Assembly (NCBI RefSeq): GCF_000260985.4
Contig: NC_017857.3
Coordinates: 2,722,924-2,786,923 of the forward strand
Direction: 5' to 3'
From: Methylophaga nitratireducenticrescens
GTDB lineage: Bacteria > Pseudomonadota > Gammaproteobacteria > Nitrosococcales > Methylophagaceae
Length of the DNA stretch: 64,000 nucleotides
The notes beneath the pieces are model-generated. The model saw only the letters and a program-made list of their open reading frames with translations. It was not told where the DNA came from and did not search any database. The position numbers and the translations under genes were made by a program. Positions 8,986 to 18,533 of the stretch are shown here, piece after piece (the first letter of the stretch is position 1; each line of letters starts with the position of its first letter).

Positions 8986-9857
8986 TGGAACTACTGATCG
9001 TCCTTGGGCGGGTATTTTCCTCCGCCGCGGCTAACGTTTTCCAAAAACAGTTTACTCACAAAGGTCTGCATTCACTGTTTATTGTGATGCTGTCCTATCT
9101 CGTTCTGGCCTGCATCAGTCTGCCATTATTAATACTGGTGGAATATAACGCTATTGATCATAGCTTCTGGATCAATATTTTACTGGCTGCCCTGCTGGAT
9201 ATGGCGGGCACCTTATTTCTGGTTTTGTCATTATCCAAAACCGATTTATCTGTTTTCGGCCCGCTTAACGCTTATAAAGTTGTAATTTCAATGATCCTCG
9301 CGCTGATCTTTCTGGGCGAAGTACCCAGTTTTCAGGGGCTCAGCGGCGTTATAATCATTCTGCTTGGCAGTTTTTTGTTATTCCCACCCGCTACAACAGC
9401 ATCTGCAAACCGACTGTCGCAATTATTCATGCAACGCGGCGTGCAATATCGATTTTTATCCATATTGTTATTTTCCATTGGCACCTTGCCGCTTAAAAAT
9501 GCCGTATTGAGTGGGGGTGCTTTGGCAACCACCGTGTATTGGTGTTTATTTGGCCTGCCATTATCGATTGGTCTGTATTACTGGTTTGGTGGCAAACGCT
9601 GGCAAATGGATTGGCAAGCAGCCAGAGAACATCGGAGTCATTTTCTGTGGCTAGGTGGTTTTATTTTTTTGATGCAATACACCACCATGCTGATTTTTTC
9701 GCAATTACTGGTGGCCTATTCGCTGGCGTTATTCCAACTCAGTATGGTGTTACAGGTGTTTCTCGGCTACCGGATTTTTCATGAAAAACATATTATTCGC
9801 CGATTAGCGGCCTGCGTGGTGATGATTGCTGGCTGTTTGCTGGTGTTAACGACCTAG
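8985..9857 (+). CDS. EamA/DMT-family membrane transporter
   Basis: A 290-residue integral membrane protein with about ten hydrophobic helices arranged as two halves, the drug/metabolite transporter (EamA) fold. The first half ends with FGPLNAYKVVISMILALIF, a common EamA signature, and the second with QLSMVLQVFLGYRIFHEK, the equivalent position of the repeat. The ATG overlaps the DUF411 stop by one base. The exported or imported compound cannot be read from sequence. Being last in the TRAP-binding/83-aa/DUF411 run, it may contribute to export of a metabolite, but that is inference. Confidence 0.8.
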   Translation: MELLIVLGRVFSSAAANVFQKQFTHKGLHSLFIVMLSYLVLACISLPLLILVEYNAIDHSFWINILLAALLDMAGTLFLVLSLSKTDLSVFGPLNAYKVVISMILALIFLGEVPSFQGLSGVIIILLGSFLLFPPATTASANRLSQLFMQRGVQYRFLSILLFSIGTLPLKNAVLSGGALATTVYWCLFGLPLSIGLYYWFGGKRWQMDWQAAREHRSHFLWLGGFIFLMQYTTMLIFSQLLVAYSLALFQLSMVLQVFLGYRIFHEKHIIRRLAACVVMIAGCLLVLTT

Positions 9858-9885
9858 GGCTTGTTCAGAGTTACTTTTCATAGTG

Positions 9886-9894
9886 TGTTATATT
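9886..9894 (+). promoter_or_regulatory. Extended -10 promoter candidate for the srmB-like gene
   Basis: TGTTATATT matches the extended -10 form (TGN then TATATT) on the plus strand; no good -35 box is visible. Transcription would begin close to 9901, which is downstream of the TTG at 9893 and therefore supports the ATG at 9956 as the translation start. Confidence 0.4.
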
Positions 9895-9955
9895 GCCCGC
9901 CACTTCTTTGCCTGTTGTGATCCCGCAGGCGCTTTCGACTGATAAGATAAACACC

Positions 9956-11176
9956 ATGACATTTGACGATTTATTCCTTGATGATGAATTGATTGCTGCT
10001 GTGCGCGACAGTGGTTTTGAAAAACCGACTGAGGTCCAGCAATTGGCGATCCCAGCATTATTGGCCGGTCAGGACGTATTGGCCTGTGCCGCTACCGGTA
10101 CCGGGAAAACTGCGGCCTTTATCCTACCAATCCTGCAACGCCTCAATGATGAACGCCATAAACACGATCAGGCTCGTATTCTGATCCTCGCTCCCACCCG
10201 CGAACTGGCATTTCAGATCCAGCATGTGTTTCATCAACTCGGTAAAGCCTTTAAACCAACCATCGCCATGTTGACCGGCGGTGCCTCGCCCTGGGCACAG
10301 GTCCAGCATGCTACTGCTCAATGCGACATTATTATCGCTACGCCCGGTCGTCTGTTAAGTCTGGTGAATGATGAATCAGTCGATTTATCAGCAGTTGAAC
10401 TGGTCATTATTGACGAAGCCGATCGCATGCTCGATATGGGACAGGGACCGGATGTGCTGATGGCGCTCGCTGCGATTAAATCCAAATTCCAGGCCGGACT
10501 GTTCTCGGCAACCTTGGCAGGCAGTGGTGTCAGAATTTTTGCTGACGAATTGCTTACCGACCCGCAGGAAATTCATATTAATGCGGCCAATCAACTGGCA
10601 GAGAATGTTACTCAGCAGGTTTACCTGGCTGATAACCGTGAACATAAACAGGCTTTATTACTGGCATTTATCAACGCACCGGCCTGCCAACGCGCCTTAG
10701 TATTCTGTAATAAAAAAATTCGTGCTGAAGAAGTCTGCGACTGGTTACAGTCACAGAATATCTCTGCTCAGCTGTTACATGGTGATTTTGATCAATCTGT
10801 ACGCCGTGAACGGATTCGTAAATTCCGCGCCGGCCAAATCAAGGTCACGGTAGCCACCGATGTTGCTGCCCGGGGTCTGGATGTAGCGGATATTACTCAT
10901 GTCATAAACTACGATCTGCCATTTCGCGGTGATAACTATATTCATCGTATTGGCCGTACCGGTCGGGCAGATAAACATGGCACAGCGATTAATCTGGTCG
11001 AACCGCATGATATAAAAAATCTGGAACGCATTGAATATCACCTTGGCCACGGCTTGCCCATCCGTAAATTGAAGGGGCTTGCGCCTAAGGCCAAGGCTAA
11101 CAAGGCACGCTCTAAAAGCAAGGAAGATAAGCCGCGTTATATTCCCAAAAAAGATCGTGCCGTTAAAGACGATTAA
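9956..11176 (+). CDS. SrmB-like DEAD-box RNA helicase
   Basis: A 406-residue RNA helicase. Motifs in order: TEVQQLAIP, motif [52 protein letters not shown] and HRIGRTGRA, then a Lys-rich tail of about 40 residues (KAKANKARSKSKEDKPRY). The N-terminal MTFDDLFLDDELI and the motif set resemble E. coli SrmB, a large-subunit assembly helicase. A TTG at 9893 would add 21 residues but lies at the predicted transcription start. The stop overlaps the convergent ppc stop. Assignment to SrmB rather than RhlE is moderately sure, so no symbol is given. Confidence 0.85.
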   Translation: MTFDDLFLDDELIAAVRDSGFEKPTEVQQLAIPALLAGQDVLACAATGTGKTAAFILPILQRLNDERHKHDQARILILAPTRELAFQIQHVFHQLGKAFKPTIAMLTGGASPWAQVQHATAQCDIIIATPGRLLSLVNDESVDLSAVELVIIDEADRMLDMGQGPDVLMALAAIKSKFQAGLFSATLAGSGVRIFADELLTDPQEIHINAANQLAENVTQQVYLADNREHKQALLLAFINAPACQRALVFCNKKIRAEEVCDWLQSQNISAQLLHGDFDQSVRRERIRKFRAGQIKVTVATDVAARGLDVADITHVINYDLPFRGDNYIHRIGRTGRADKHGTAINLVEPHDIKNLERIEYHLGHGLPIRKLKGLAPKAKANKARSKSKEDKPRYIPKKDRAVKDD

Positions 11177-14016
11177 CCGGTATTACGCATTCCCTGTGAA
11201 ATAGCACTGATGCTGCGCAACAACGGATCGCGCCATTTGGCCGTTTCCGCATCACTGTAGTCGCCATGCCGATAACGTTTCAATAACAGTAATTGGATAT
11301 GATTCAGAGGATCCAGATAAGCCTGCCTTCTTCGTAAAGACAAGGCTAATTGCGGATTTTCTGCCATTAGCGTCTCAGCTCCTGTCAGCTGTAATAATTG
11401 ACTGGCTGTTTGCTGATATTCAGTACGTATAACAGAAAGTACCTGTTGCGCCTGCAGTTTATCGATACACAAATCTGCATATTCTGCCGCGATATCCATA
11501 TCGGCCTTGGAAAGAGACATCTGTGTATTACTGACCATTGCCCGGAAAAACGGCCATTCAAAATACATTTTTTGCAGTATTTGACGTCTTTCAGGATCGT
11601 CAGAAATCCACGTGGCAATCGCACTGCCAACTCCATACCAGCCTGGCAGGGTATGTCTTGATTGTGCCCAGGCAAACACCCAGCCAATTGCTCTGACGGA
11701 GGACTTGGATCGATCGGCGATCTTACGATGTGAAGGCCGTGAGCCAATATTCATCAAACCGATTTCACTGATTGGACAGGCTTCGTAGAAATAGTCGAGA
11801 AAGCCGGGTGTCTGCTCAGTCAATTGGCGATATTGTTGTTCACCCAACTGTGCCAATTGCTGCATGATAGAAAGGTATTCGGGTTTTTCCTGAGCCGAAT
11901 CAGTTACCAGTCCCCTGCTGGCTTTAATCAATGCTGAGACCCCCATACCTAATTCATAGGCCGCGGTTTCAGTATTACCGTATTTAAATGACAGCACTTC
12001 GCCCTGTTCGGTAAATTTGATCTGACCGTGTACTGTATCGACCGGTTGAGCCAGAATCGCATCATGCGTCGGGCCACCGCCACGGCCGATTGTGCCACCA
12101 CGCCCATGAAACATCCGGCAGCCAATCGCATATTGTTCTGACAGTCGACTGACGGTTTTCTGCGCCTGATATAAATTCCATGCTGATGCCAGAATGCCAC
12201 CATCCTTACAGGAATCCGAATAGCCCAGCATGACTTCCTGCATATTGCCGGAAGTACTCAGCAAGGTGCGGTACTGACTGTTCTCCAGCAAAGCAGACAT
12301 TACCGGCTCGATATGTTCCAAATCCTCAATGGTTTCGAATAATGGTGCTACCCGGATATGGCAAAACCAGCCATGTTCATCCTGGCCGATTAAGTCGGCA
12401 AACCGGGCCAGCAGCATCACTTCCAGAATATGGCTGGCCTGATGGGTCATGGAAATCACATAATTACCAAATGCTTTTTCACTGACCTCTACCCGCAGTC
12501 GGGCGATTAATCTGAATACATTGAGAATTTCCAGCGAGTCTGGCTGCAAATCGCCGTAAATTTCTGGCAATCTTGGGGCCGCCAGTAAATCCGTTAACAA
12601 CGTCTGACGCTCGGCTTCATCCATTTGCAGATAATGGCGATTGAGGCCGGTAAGCGCTAATATCTCGCCCACCGCATCGGTATGCTTTGACGATTCCTGA
12701 CGGATATCGAGATTATAAAGATAAAACCCAAAGGTTTTGACCAGCCGAATCAGATCAGTGAGTTCCGCGGCAGCTATCGCGATATCACCATTATCCACCA
12801 GTGATTTATGTATCAGATACAAATCTGCCAGAAATTCATCTTCGTTATGATAAGCCACTCCGAGACTTTCAATTTGCAGATCCGGGCGGAAGAATTCTTC
12901 CAGAACCGCCAGATTATCTTTGAGCCGATAGCGCATCATATAAAGCTTGCGTCGGTATGGCTCATTAATAAACCGTTGCGGATTGGTTGAAAATGCTCCG
13001 GCAAAACGTTGTTCGCTCTGTTCGATATCGGTAGCCAGATCAGTATTGATCTCGCAGAGTGGCTGCGACTGCGTCAGAATAAAACTGAGTTTGGTCACAT
13101 CTTCCAGATAACGTCGAATTACCGTGCGCTTTTGCAGCGCTATCGCCATTTCCGTTGTTTGTGCAGTGACAAATGGATTGCCATCACGGTCGCCACCAAT
13201 CCATGAACCAAAACGTAAATAATCCGGCACCACAATCGGTGTTTCCGGATCCAGTTCATCACCATAAACCCGTCGCAGAGCATTCTCAAAGTTACGATAA
13301 GTGCGTGGCACCGCATCAAACAGACTGACATTGAAATAATACAAGCCGTTTTTGATTTCATCGCGTACCGATGGTTTAACCGCTCTTACTTCATCAGTTG
13401 ACCAGAGCAGCTGGATTTGACGTTTCAACTGGTTACGAATCTGCTGTTGATCAAACGGTGTTATGAGACCTTCAGTCAGTTTCTCATCAAGCAAAAACAC
13501 ACGACGTAACATTTCCATCACGGTGCGTCGTTTGGATTCTGTCGGATGGGCGGTAAATACCGGCATAAAGACCAGTTTTTCCAGCAAATCCTGTAACTGT
13601 TTGACTAACACTCCTTCATTTTTGAACTGAGTCAGAGTATCCAGAAACGAACCATGCCAGAGATTTCCGCCGTTGCGCAGCTGAATTTGTCGATTGTGGT
13701 GGTGATAGGCTTCTTCAGCAGTGTTGACCAGACTGAAATACAGATTAAAAGCGCGGATAACTTCACGTAATGTCAGTTCATCCAACGATTCAATTTTATC
13801 CTTGAGAGTTTGACGCAGCTCGACATCATCTTCCTTACGCAGTCGGATAAATCCTTTGCGTAACTGCTCAATCACCTGATAAACCTCAGGCCCGGACTGT
13901 TCAGCGATGACTTCGCCCAATAAATTCACCAGAAAACGGACGTGTGAACGTAAATCTTTGTCCGTAAGTAATTCAAGCGCCACAGCGCTACTGAAATCAA
14001 CTTGCCGTGTTGTCAT
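11173..14016 (-). CDS. ppc: Phosphoenolpyruvate carboxylase
   Basis: A 947-residue anaplerotic enzyme that adds bicarbonate to phosphoenolpyruvate to give oxaloacetate. Catalytic motifs are visible: VFTAHPTESKRRT with the essential His near residue 155, IGGDRDGNPFVT, the FHGRGGTIGRGGGP loop with catalytic Arg residues, and the invariant C-terminal GMRNTG. Full length. It ends tail to tail with the helicase gene (stops overlap by two bases), and its ATG overlaps the glgA stop by four bases, so glgA and ppc form one minus-strand unit. In serine- or RuMP-type methylotrophs PEP carboxylase refills the TCA cycle; that link is contextual. Confidence 0.95.
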   Translation of the reverse strand: MTTRQVDFSSAVALELLTDKDLRSHVRFLVNLLGEVIAEQSGPEVYQVIEQLRKGFIRLRKEDDVELRQTLKDKIESLDELTLREVIRAFNLYFSLVNTAEEAYHHHNRQIQLRNGGNLWHGSFLDTLTQFKNEGVLVKQLQDLLEKLVFMPVFTAHPTESKRRTVMEMLRRVFLLDEKLTEGLITPFDQQQIRNQLKRQIQLLWSTDEVRAVKPSVRDEIKNGLYYFNVSLFDAVPRTYRNFENALRRVYGDELDPETPIVVPDYLRFGSWIGGDRDGNPFVTAQTTEMAIALQKRTVIRRYLEDVTKLSFILTQSQPLCEINTDLATDIEQSEQRFAGAFSTNPQRFINEPYRRKLYMMRYRLKDNLAVLEEFFRPDLQIESLGVAYHNEDEFLADLYLIHKSLVDNGDIAIAAAELTDLIRLVKTFGFYLYNLDIRQESSKHTDAVGEILALTGLNRHYLQMDEAERQTLLTDLLAAPRLPEIYGDLQPDSLEILNVFRLIARLRVEVSEKAFGNYVISMTHQASHILEVMLLARFADLIGQDEHGWFCHIRVAPLFETIEDLEHIEPVMSALLENSQYRTLLSTSGNMQEVMLGYSDSCKDGGILASAWNLYQAQKTVSRLSEQYAIGCRMFHGRGGTIGRGGGPTHDAILAQPVDTVHGQIKFTEQGEVLSFKYGNTETAAYELGMGVSALIKASRGLVTDSAQEKPEYLSIMQQLAQLGEQQYRQLTEQTPGFLDYFYEACPISEIGLMNIGSRPSHRKIADRSKSSVRAIGWVFAWAQSRHTLPGWYGVGSAIATWISDDPERRQILQKMYFEWPFFRAMVSNTQMSLSKADMDIAAEYADLCIDKLQAQQVLSVIRTEYQQTASQLLQLTGAETLMAENPQLALSLRRRQAYLDPLNHIQLLLLKRYRHGDYSDAETAKWRDPLLRSISAISQGMRNTG

Positions 14017-15479
14017 GAGTTATCCACTAATTGCTGATAAAGGTGCAAATAGGCTTGCGCGCTATTTATCCAACTAAAATCCTGCACCATTGCAGTCAGC
14101 ATCATCCGTCGCCATAACCGGGGATGTGAAAATAATTCATTTACTTTTAACAGAGTATCGTACAAATCCTTGACAGTGGGCTTGGTAAATTTAAAGCCTG
14201 TTGCCAACATCTGCTTACGATTTTCTTCGCTAGCATCGACTACTGTGTCGGCCAGGCCACCGGTGTTTCTGACGACAGGTAACGTACCATAGCGCAGGCT
14301 ATACATTTGGTTTAACCCACAGGGCTCAAATCGTGATGGCATCAAAAACGCATCAACACCCGCCTCAATTTTATGCGCCAATGCTTCATCATAACCAAAT
14401 TGAATACCCACCCTGTCAGGAAATCTGGCGCGTAGAACACGCAAATCCTGTTCAAATCCGGCTTCGCCACTTCCCAGACAAACCAATTGGATGTCTTTGC
14501 CTTCTGCCAGCAGACGATGAATCGCATCAATCGTGAGATCAACACCTTTTTGCGACACCAGCCGACTAATCATGCCAAACATCAATGTTTCAGCTGATTC
14601 GGGAAGAAAGAAATGTTGCTGCAATGCTTTTTTATTGAGCGATTTGGGTCGCAGATTTTTAATACTGTAATGATGGCTGATGAATTTATCGGTTTGCGGA
14701 TTCCATTCCTGAGTATCAATACCATTCACGATACCACTGAGTCGTGATTGTTCTGAACGCAAGGCCAGTAAACCTTCCAGGCCATAACCGTATTCGTAAT
14801 GACAGATTTCCTGCGCATAGGTGGGACTGACGCTGGTGATGTGGTCAGCATAAACCAGGCCACCTTTCATAAACGACATCATGCCGTAAAATTCAATGCC
14901 CTCAATCTGCCATAACGCTTCAGGCAAATCGAGCATCTCAAAGACTTCACGGGAAAACACCCCCTGGTAGGCCATGTTGTGAATGGTGAAAACAGTAGCC
15001 GGGCGCGGCTTTTCCAAACTGAGTAACGCCGGGATCAGACCTGTCTGCCAGTCATTACAGTGCACTACATCAGGTTGCCAGTCTAATCCTGCCTGATTAG
15101 TGGCTACTGCTACAACTGCGCGGCAAAATAACGCAAAACGCGCCGCATTATCTGCCCAGTCTCCCCCTTGTGTATCGCAATAAGGTCCGCCATCACGATC
15201 AAAATGTTCAGGAGAATCCACCAGCAAAACGGCAACATCACTCTCCGGTAATTGTGCTTGCAAAAGATGGATAGGCTGATGATAGCCCTCCAGTTTTACC
15301 GTGGCAATCAGCGGACATTCGCCTAATTGCTGCAGTGTGGCACGATATGCCGGCATGATAATACGAATATCCTGCTGCATCTGTGAAAGGGCCAATGGCA
15401 GACTGGCTGAGACATCCGCCAACCCACCAGTTTTTATCAACGGATGCACTTCACTGCTGGCAAACAGAATTTTTCGCAC
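14013..15479 (-). CDS. glgA: Glycogen (starch) synthase GlgA
   Basis: A 488-residue GT5-family synthase that transfers glucose from ADP-glucose to an alpha-1,4-glucan. The N-terminus [22 protein letters not shown] holds the KTGGL ADP-glucose binding motif. Later motifs are [28 protein letters not shown], and the C-terminal [28 protein letters not shown]. The GTG at 15479 is preferred because GGGAGAG lies just ahead and because the longer frame to 15563 adds an odd 28-residue extension that runs into the zwf start. A TATAAT lies at 15510-15515 on this strand with only a weak -35. No glgB or glgC is in the window. Confidence 0.92.
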   Translation of the reverse strand: MRKILFASSEVHPLIKTGGLADVSASLPLALSQMQQDIRIIMPAYRATLQQLGECPLIATVKLEGYHQPIHLLQAQLPESDVAVLLVDSPEHFDRDGGPYCDTQGGDWADNAARFALFCRAVVAVATNQAGLDWQPDVVHCNDWQTGLIPALLSLEKPRPATVFTIHNMAYQGVFSREVFEMLDLPEALWQIEGIEFYGMMSFMKGGLVYADHITSVSPTYAQEICHYEYGYGLEGLLALRSEQSRLSGIVNGIDTQEWNPQTDKFISHHYSIKNLRPKSLNKKALQQHFFLPESAETLMFGMISRLVSQKGVDLTIDAIHRLLAEGKDIQLVCLGSGEAGFEQDLRVLRARFPDRVGIQFGYDEALAHKIEAGVDAFLMPSRFEPCGLNQMYSLRYGTLPVVRNTGGLADTVVDASEENRKQMLATGFKFTKPTVKDLYDTLLKVNELFSHPRLWRRMMLTAMVQDFSWINSAQAYLHLYQQLVDNS

Positions 15480-15557
15480 TATGCTCTCCCAAAATTGTAC
15501 AATTACCCAATTATATACGCTCAAAGGCATAGTCACAGCCTTGTAACGGGAGAAACC

Positions 15558-17027
15558 ATGCAACCTTGTACTATTGTTATCTTCGGCGCCACCGGCGATC
15601 TATCCCAGAAAAAACTGCTTCCGGCCTTGTATCACCTTCAAGCGGAAAATCGTCTGACAGAAGACACTCGCATCATCTGTATGGGCCGCAAAGAAAGCAC
15701 CCAGCAGGAATGGCAGGATCTGGTCACAGAATACGTTACTCCTCGAGTTCGTGGTGGTATTGATAATGCTCTACTGCAAACCTTTTTAGAGAAAGTGCAT
15801 TATTTCAAATGTGATATCAACGAAGCATCCAGCTATCTTGAACTGAAAGAACTGATTACTACTCCTGAAAATAATTTCTCTCAAAATATTGTTTTTTATC
15901 TCTCAATCAGTCCTTCTCTGTTCAGCGTAGTGGGCGATCAGCTTTCTGCCGTTGGGTTAAATCAGGAAACTGATGGCTGGCGTCATCTGGTGGTCGAAAA
16001 ACCGTTTGGTTATGATCAGAAAAGTGCTGCTGAACTGGAACGTATCCTGCGCAAAAACTTTACTGAAGAACAGACTTACCGGATTGATCATTACCTGGGT
16101 AAAGGCACGGTTCAGAATATTTTTGTTTTCCGTTTTGCCAATTTGTTGTTAGAACCATTGTGGAATCATAAATACATCGATCACGTGCAAATCACCCATG
16201 CCGAGCAGCAAGGGGTTGGTGGTCGCGCTGGCTACTATGATGGTTCAGGCGCTTTACGTGACATGATTCAAAGTCACTTATTGCAAGTGATGGCATTGGT
16301 CGCAATGGAACCACCGGCAGATATGGATGATGAATCATTACGCGATGAAAAGGTAAAAGTGCTGAAATCAATTCGTCCAATCACGAAAGATATTGTTGAT
16401 CAACATGCTTTCCGCGGCCAATATGCGGCAGGTGAAATCAATGGCAAACCGGTCAAAGGTTATCTGGAAGAAGATGATGCACCAGCAGGCAGTGTGACCG
16501 AAACTTATGCTGCGATGAAAGTCTATATTGATAACTGGCGCTGGCATGGTGTGCCTTTCTATTTACGTACCGGTAAATGTATGCCGGAATCCAAAGCGAT
16601 GATCGCTATCCGCTTTAAAAAACCACCATTGGAATTATTCAAGGACACCAAAGTAGGTGACAGCCATGCCAACTGGATTGTCATGGGTCTGCAACCAGAC
16701 AATACGTTACGTATCGAGTTACAGGCCAAACAACCCGGTCTGGAAATGAAAGCGCATACTGTTGGTCTGGAAACAATGGAAACAGATGATATCAAACACA
16801 AGCTTGACGCTTATGAAGCCTTGATTCTGGATGCCATTCAAGGAGATCGTTCATTGTTTCTGCGTGCCGATGAAGTCAATCTGGCCTGGAAAGTCGTTGA
16901 TCCGATTCTAGAAAAATGGGCTGAAGAGCAGAATTTTGTACATACCTACAAAGCGGGTACCTGGGGTCCTGAAGAAGTTAAACGACTGCAGGACAATCCA
17001 TGTCACGCATGGCGCAATAATGTCTAG
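15558..17027 (+). CDS. zwf: Glucose-6-phosphate 1-dehydrogenase
   Basis: A 489-residue enzyme oxidising glucose 6-phosphate to 6-phosphogluconolactone with NAD(P)+, the entry to the oxidative pentose phosphate or Entner-Doudoroff route, or to the dissimilatory RuMP cycle in methylotrophs. The NADP motif [17 protein letters not shown] is at residues 9-25, VEKPFGYD near 146, and the active site RIDHYLGKG near 178. The ATG at 15558 has GGGAGA ahead; the frame is open another 38 codons upstream, but that overlaps glgA and its promoter. Its pathway partner pgl lies 26 kb away in this window (43365). A strong terminator follows. Confidence 0.95.
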   Translation: MQPCTIVIFGATGDLSQKKLLPALYHLQAENRLTEDTRIICMGRKESTQQEWQDLVTEYVTPRVRGGIDNALLQTFLEKVHYFKCDINEASSYLELKELITTPENNFSQNIVFYLSISPSLFSVVGDQLSAVGLNQETDGWRHLVVEKPFGYDQKSAAELERILRKNFTEEQTYRIDHYLGKGTVQNIFVFRFANLLLEPLWNHKYIDHVQITHAEQQGVGGRAGYYDGSGALRDMIQSHLLQVMALVAMEPPADMDDESLRDEKVKVLKSIRPITKDIVDQHAFRGQYAAGEINGKPVKGYLEEDDAPAGSVTETYAAMKVYIDNWRWHGVPFYLRTGKCMPESKAMIAIRFKKPPLELFKDTKVGDSHANWIVMGLQPDNTLRIELQAKQPGLEMKAHTVGLETMETDDIKHKLDAYEALILDAIQGDRSLFLRADEVNLAWKVVDPILEKWAEEQNFVHTYKAGTWGPEEVKRLQDNPCHAWRNNV

Positions 17028-17043
17028 CTTTTGAATGCTAACC

Positions 17044-17072
17044 AAAAAAACCGGACGTCGTCCGGTTTTTTT
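17044..17072. terminator. Bidirectional intrinsic terminator between zwf and psd
   Basis: Seven A residues, the stem ACCGGAC, loop GTC, stem GTCCGGT, then seven T residues. It works for zwf on the plus strand and, because of the A/T flanks, equally for psd coming from the other side. Confidence 0.9.
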
Positions 17073-17100
17073 GGGTCATTAGATTAAACAACTAAACCTG

Positions 17101-17991
17101 TCAGGTTAATGCCTGACCGAGTTTTATCTTCATCTCAGCTTTCCATTTATCTGTCCAGGTTGGTGCATCCGGTGGAAGTAATAAAACCACGGTTGACCCC
17201 ATATTAAAACGCCCCATTTCTTCGCCTTTATTAAGACGAATATGAGCATCAGCATAATGCCAATCGAGAATACCTTTGGTATACGGAGGAGTGATCTCTC
17301 CTTCATGCCATACCGTTTCCATACTGCCAACAAAAATAGCGCCAACCAGAATTAAAGCCATCGGTCCAGAATCTGTTTCAAAAACCGTGACAACCCGTTC
17401 ATTTCTGGCAAACAATCGCGGTACACCGCGAACAGTAAGTGGATTAACCGAAAATAATTTACCCGGTATATAACGCATACGCATCAGCTTTCCTGACACA
17501 GGCATATGGATTCGATGATAATCACGCGGCGACAGATAAATTGTCGCAAATTGTCCACCATCAAACTGTGCCGCTAATGCTGGATCGCCACCTAATAGCT
17601 CCAATGTTGAATAATCATGGCCTTTGGCCTGTACAATTCTACCTTTTTCAATAAAACCTAATTGACTGATACAGCCATCAACTGGTGACACAATCACATC
17701 ATTACCAACAGCAATTGGTCTGGTTTCGGCTTTGATTTTTCGGGTAAAAAAAGCATTGAAATGTTGATACGAATTAATATCTGGATTTACCGCTTCCGTC
17801 ATATCCACCTTGTACTGGCGAATAATGATTGAGATTATTCGATTCTTGAACCAGGGTATGGTTAATCGACAGATTCGGTGCATCAGTCGTGATAATAAGT
17901 GTTGCGGCAAACAGTACTGAGGTAGGGTCAGCCAGAAATCTTTTTTGCTTGTTCCCGATACCCGAGTTTGTTTTGGTTCATTATTAGACAA
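17101..17991 (-). CDS. psd: Phosphatidylserine decarboxylase proenzyme
   Basis: An inner-membrane enzyme making phosphatidylethanolamine. It is a pyruvoyl enzyme that cuts itself; the processing site is in FNMGSTVV about 30 residues from the C-terminus, with cleavage between Gly and Ser. It carries Met where the commonest motif is LGST. Other signatures are FFTRKIKAETRPI, SPVDG, YLSPRDYHRIHMP and GAIFVGSMETVW. Length about 296 residues is normal. The TTG at 17991 is chosen because AAAGGGG precedes it by five bases; a GTG at 18006 would add five residues and lacks a good ribosome site. Single gene, terminated by the hairpin shared with zwf. Confidence 0.9.
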   Translation of the reverse strand: MSNNEPKQTRVSGTSKKDFWLTLPQYCLPQHLLSRLMHRICRLTIPWFKNRIISIIIRQYKVDMTEAVNPDINSYQHFNAFFTRKIKAETRPIAVGNDVIVSPVDGCISQLGFIEKGRIVQAKGHDYSTLELLGGDPALAAQFDGGQFATIYLSPRDYHRIHMPVSGKLMRMRYIPGKLFSVNPLTVRGVPRLFARNERVVTVFETDSGPMALILVGAIFVGSMETVWHEGEITPPYTKGILDWHYADAHIRLNKGEEMGRFNMGSTVVLLLPPDAPTWTDKWKAEMKIKLGQALT

Positions 17992-18076
17992 TTTTTCCCC
18001 TTTCACGTGTTACTCAAGCTTGTCATAATCAGTCGCTTATCTAACCAGCTTATTCCGCAAAGGAGTATACCAAGTC

Positions 18077-18484
18077 ATGAAAAATCTGCTGAACGCATTA
18101 ACAGTCGTATTACTCAGTTTTACCAGCTTTGTAAGTTATGCGGGTGGTGGCCAGCCGAATCAATCGTTGTATTACGTTATTGATGAGCCCTTTACCATTA
18201 ATTTTTTACGACAAAGTGATGAGCAGGCGCGATATCTGCAGATCAAGGTAGCGTTAAAATCAAGCGATCCTGCCATTCTGACCAGTGCTGAAAGCAACCT
18301 GCCAATGATTCAGGATACGCTGCGAATCCTCTTCGCTGAACAGGACATGCAAACAGTCAAAAGTCTCGAAGGCCGCAGCCAGCTCCAAGATGAAGCCTAT
18401 GAACGACTCAAGGCTATTTTTGAAGAAGAAACAGGTAACAGTAATCTTGAAGCAGTGTATTTCAATACCTTTCTATGGCAATGA
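18077..18484 (+). CDS. FliL-like periplasmic protein (first of two FliL homologues)
   Basis: A 135-residue protein whose last 100 residues follow the FliL pattern: FTINFLRQSDEQARYLQIKVAL, DTLRILFAEQ, EGRSQLQDEAYERLKAIF and a C-terminal EAVYFNTFLWQ that matches the end of the next gene (EAVYFTSLVMQ). Unlike true FliL it starts with a cleavable-looking signal peptide (hydrophobic run ending FVSYA before GGGQ) instead of an uncleaved anchor, so the product should be free in the periplasm. FliL helps anchor and load the stator. AGGAG stands before the ATG. A weak sigma-28-like string (TCAAG, 13 bases, GTCGCTT) lies upstream near 18013; I do not trust it fully. Confidence 0.8.
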   Translation: MKNLLNALTVVLLSFTSFVSYAGGGQPNQSLYYVIDEPFTINFLRQSDEQARYLQIKVALKSSDPAILTSAESNLPMIQDTLRILFAEQDMQTVKSLEGRSQLQDEAYERLKAIFEEETGNSNLEAVYFNTFLWQ

Positions 18485-18486
18485 AC

Positions 18487-18502
18487 AGGCACGGTATTTG
18501 CT
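18487..18502 (+). promoter_or_regulatory. Sigma-54 (RpoN) promoter of the fliL operon
   Basis: AGGCACGGTATTTGCT matches the sigma-54 consensus TGGCACG-N4-TTGCW at all but the first base, with the essential GG (18488-18489) and GC (18500-18501) exactly ten bases apart. Initiation about 12 bases further on leaves a leader of about 20 bases before the fliL ATG. In Pseudomonas the fliLMNOPQR-flhB operon is driven by RpoN with FleQ, so site and context agree. Confidence 0.85.
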
Positions 18503-18533
18503 TTGAACAATTTATCGATAGGACATAGACAAC

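Noticed and set aside
9893-9955. TTG-initiated N-terminal extension of the srmB-like helicase
   Set aside because: The TTG falls in the predicted -10 box, and the added residues do not resemble the family; ATG at 9956 does.
18013-18045. Sigma-28 promoter ahead of the first FliL-like gene
   Set aside because: Only TCAAG and part of the GCCGATA box match; too weak to list as a feature.
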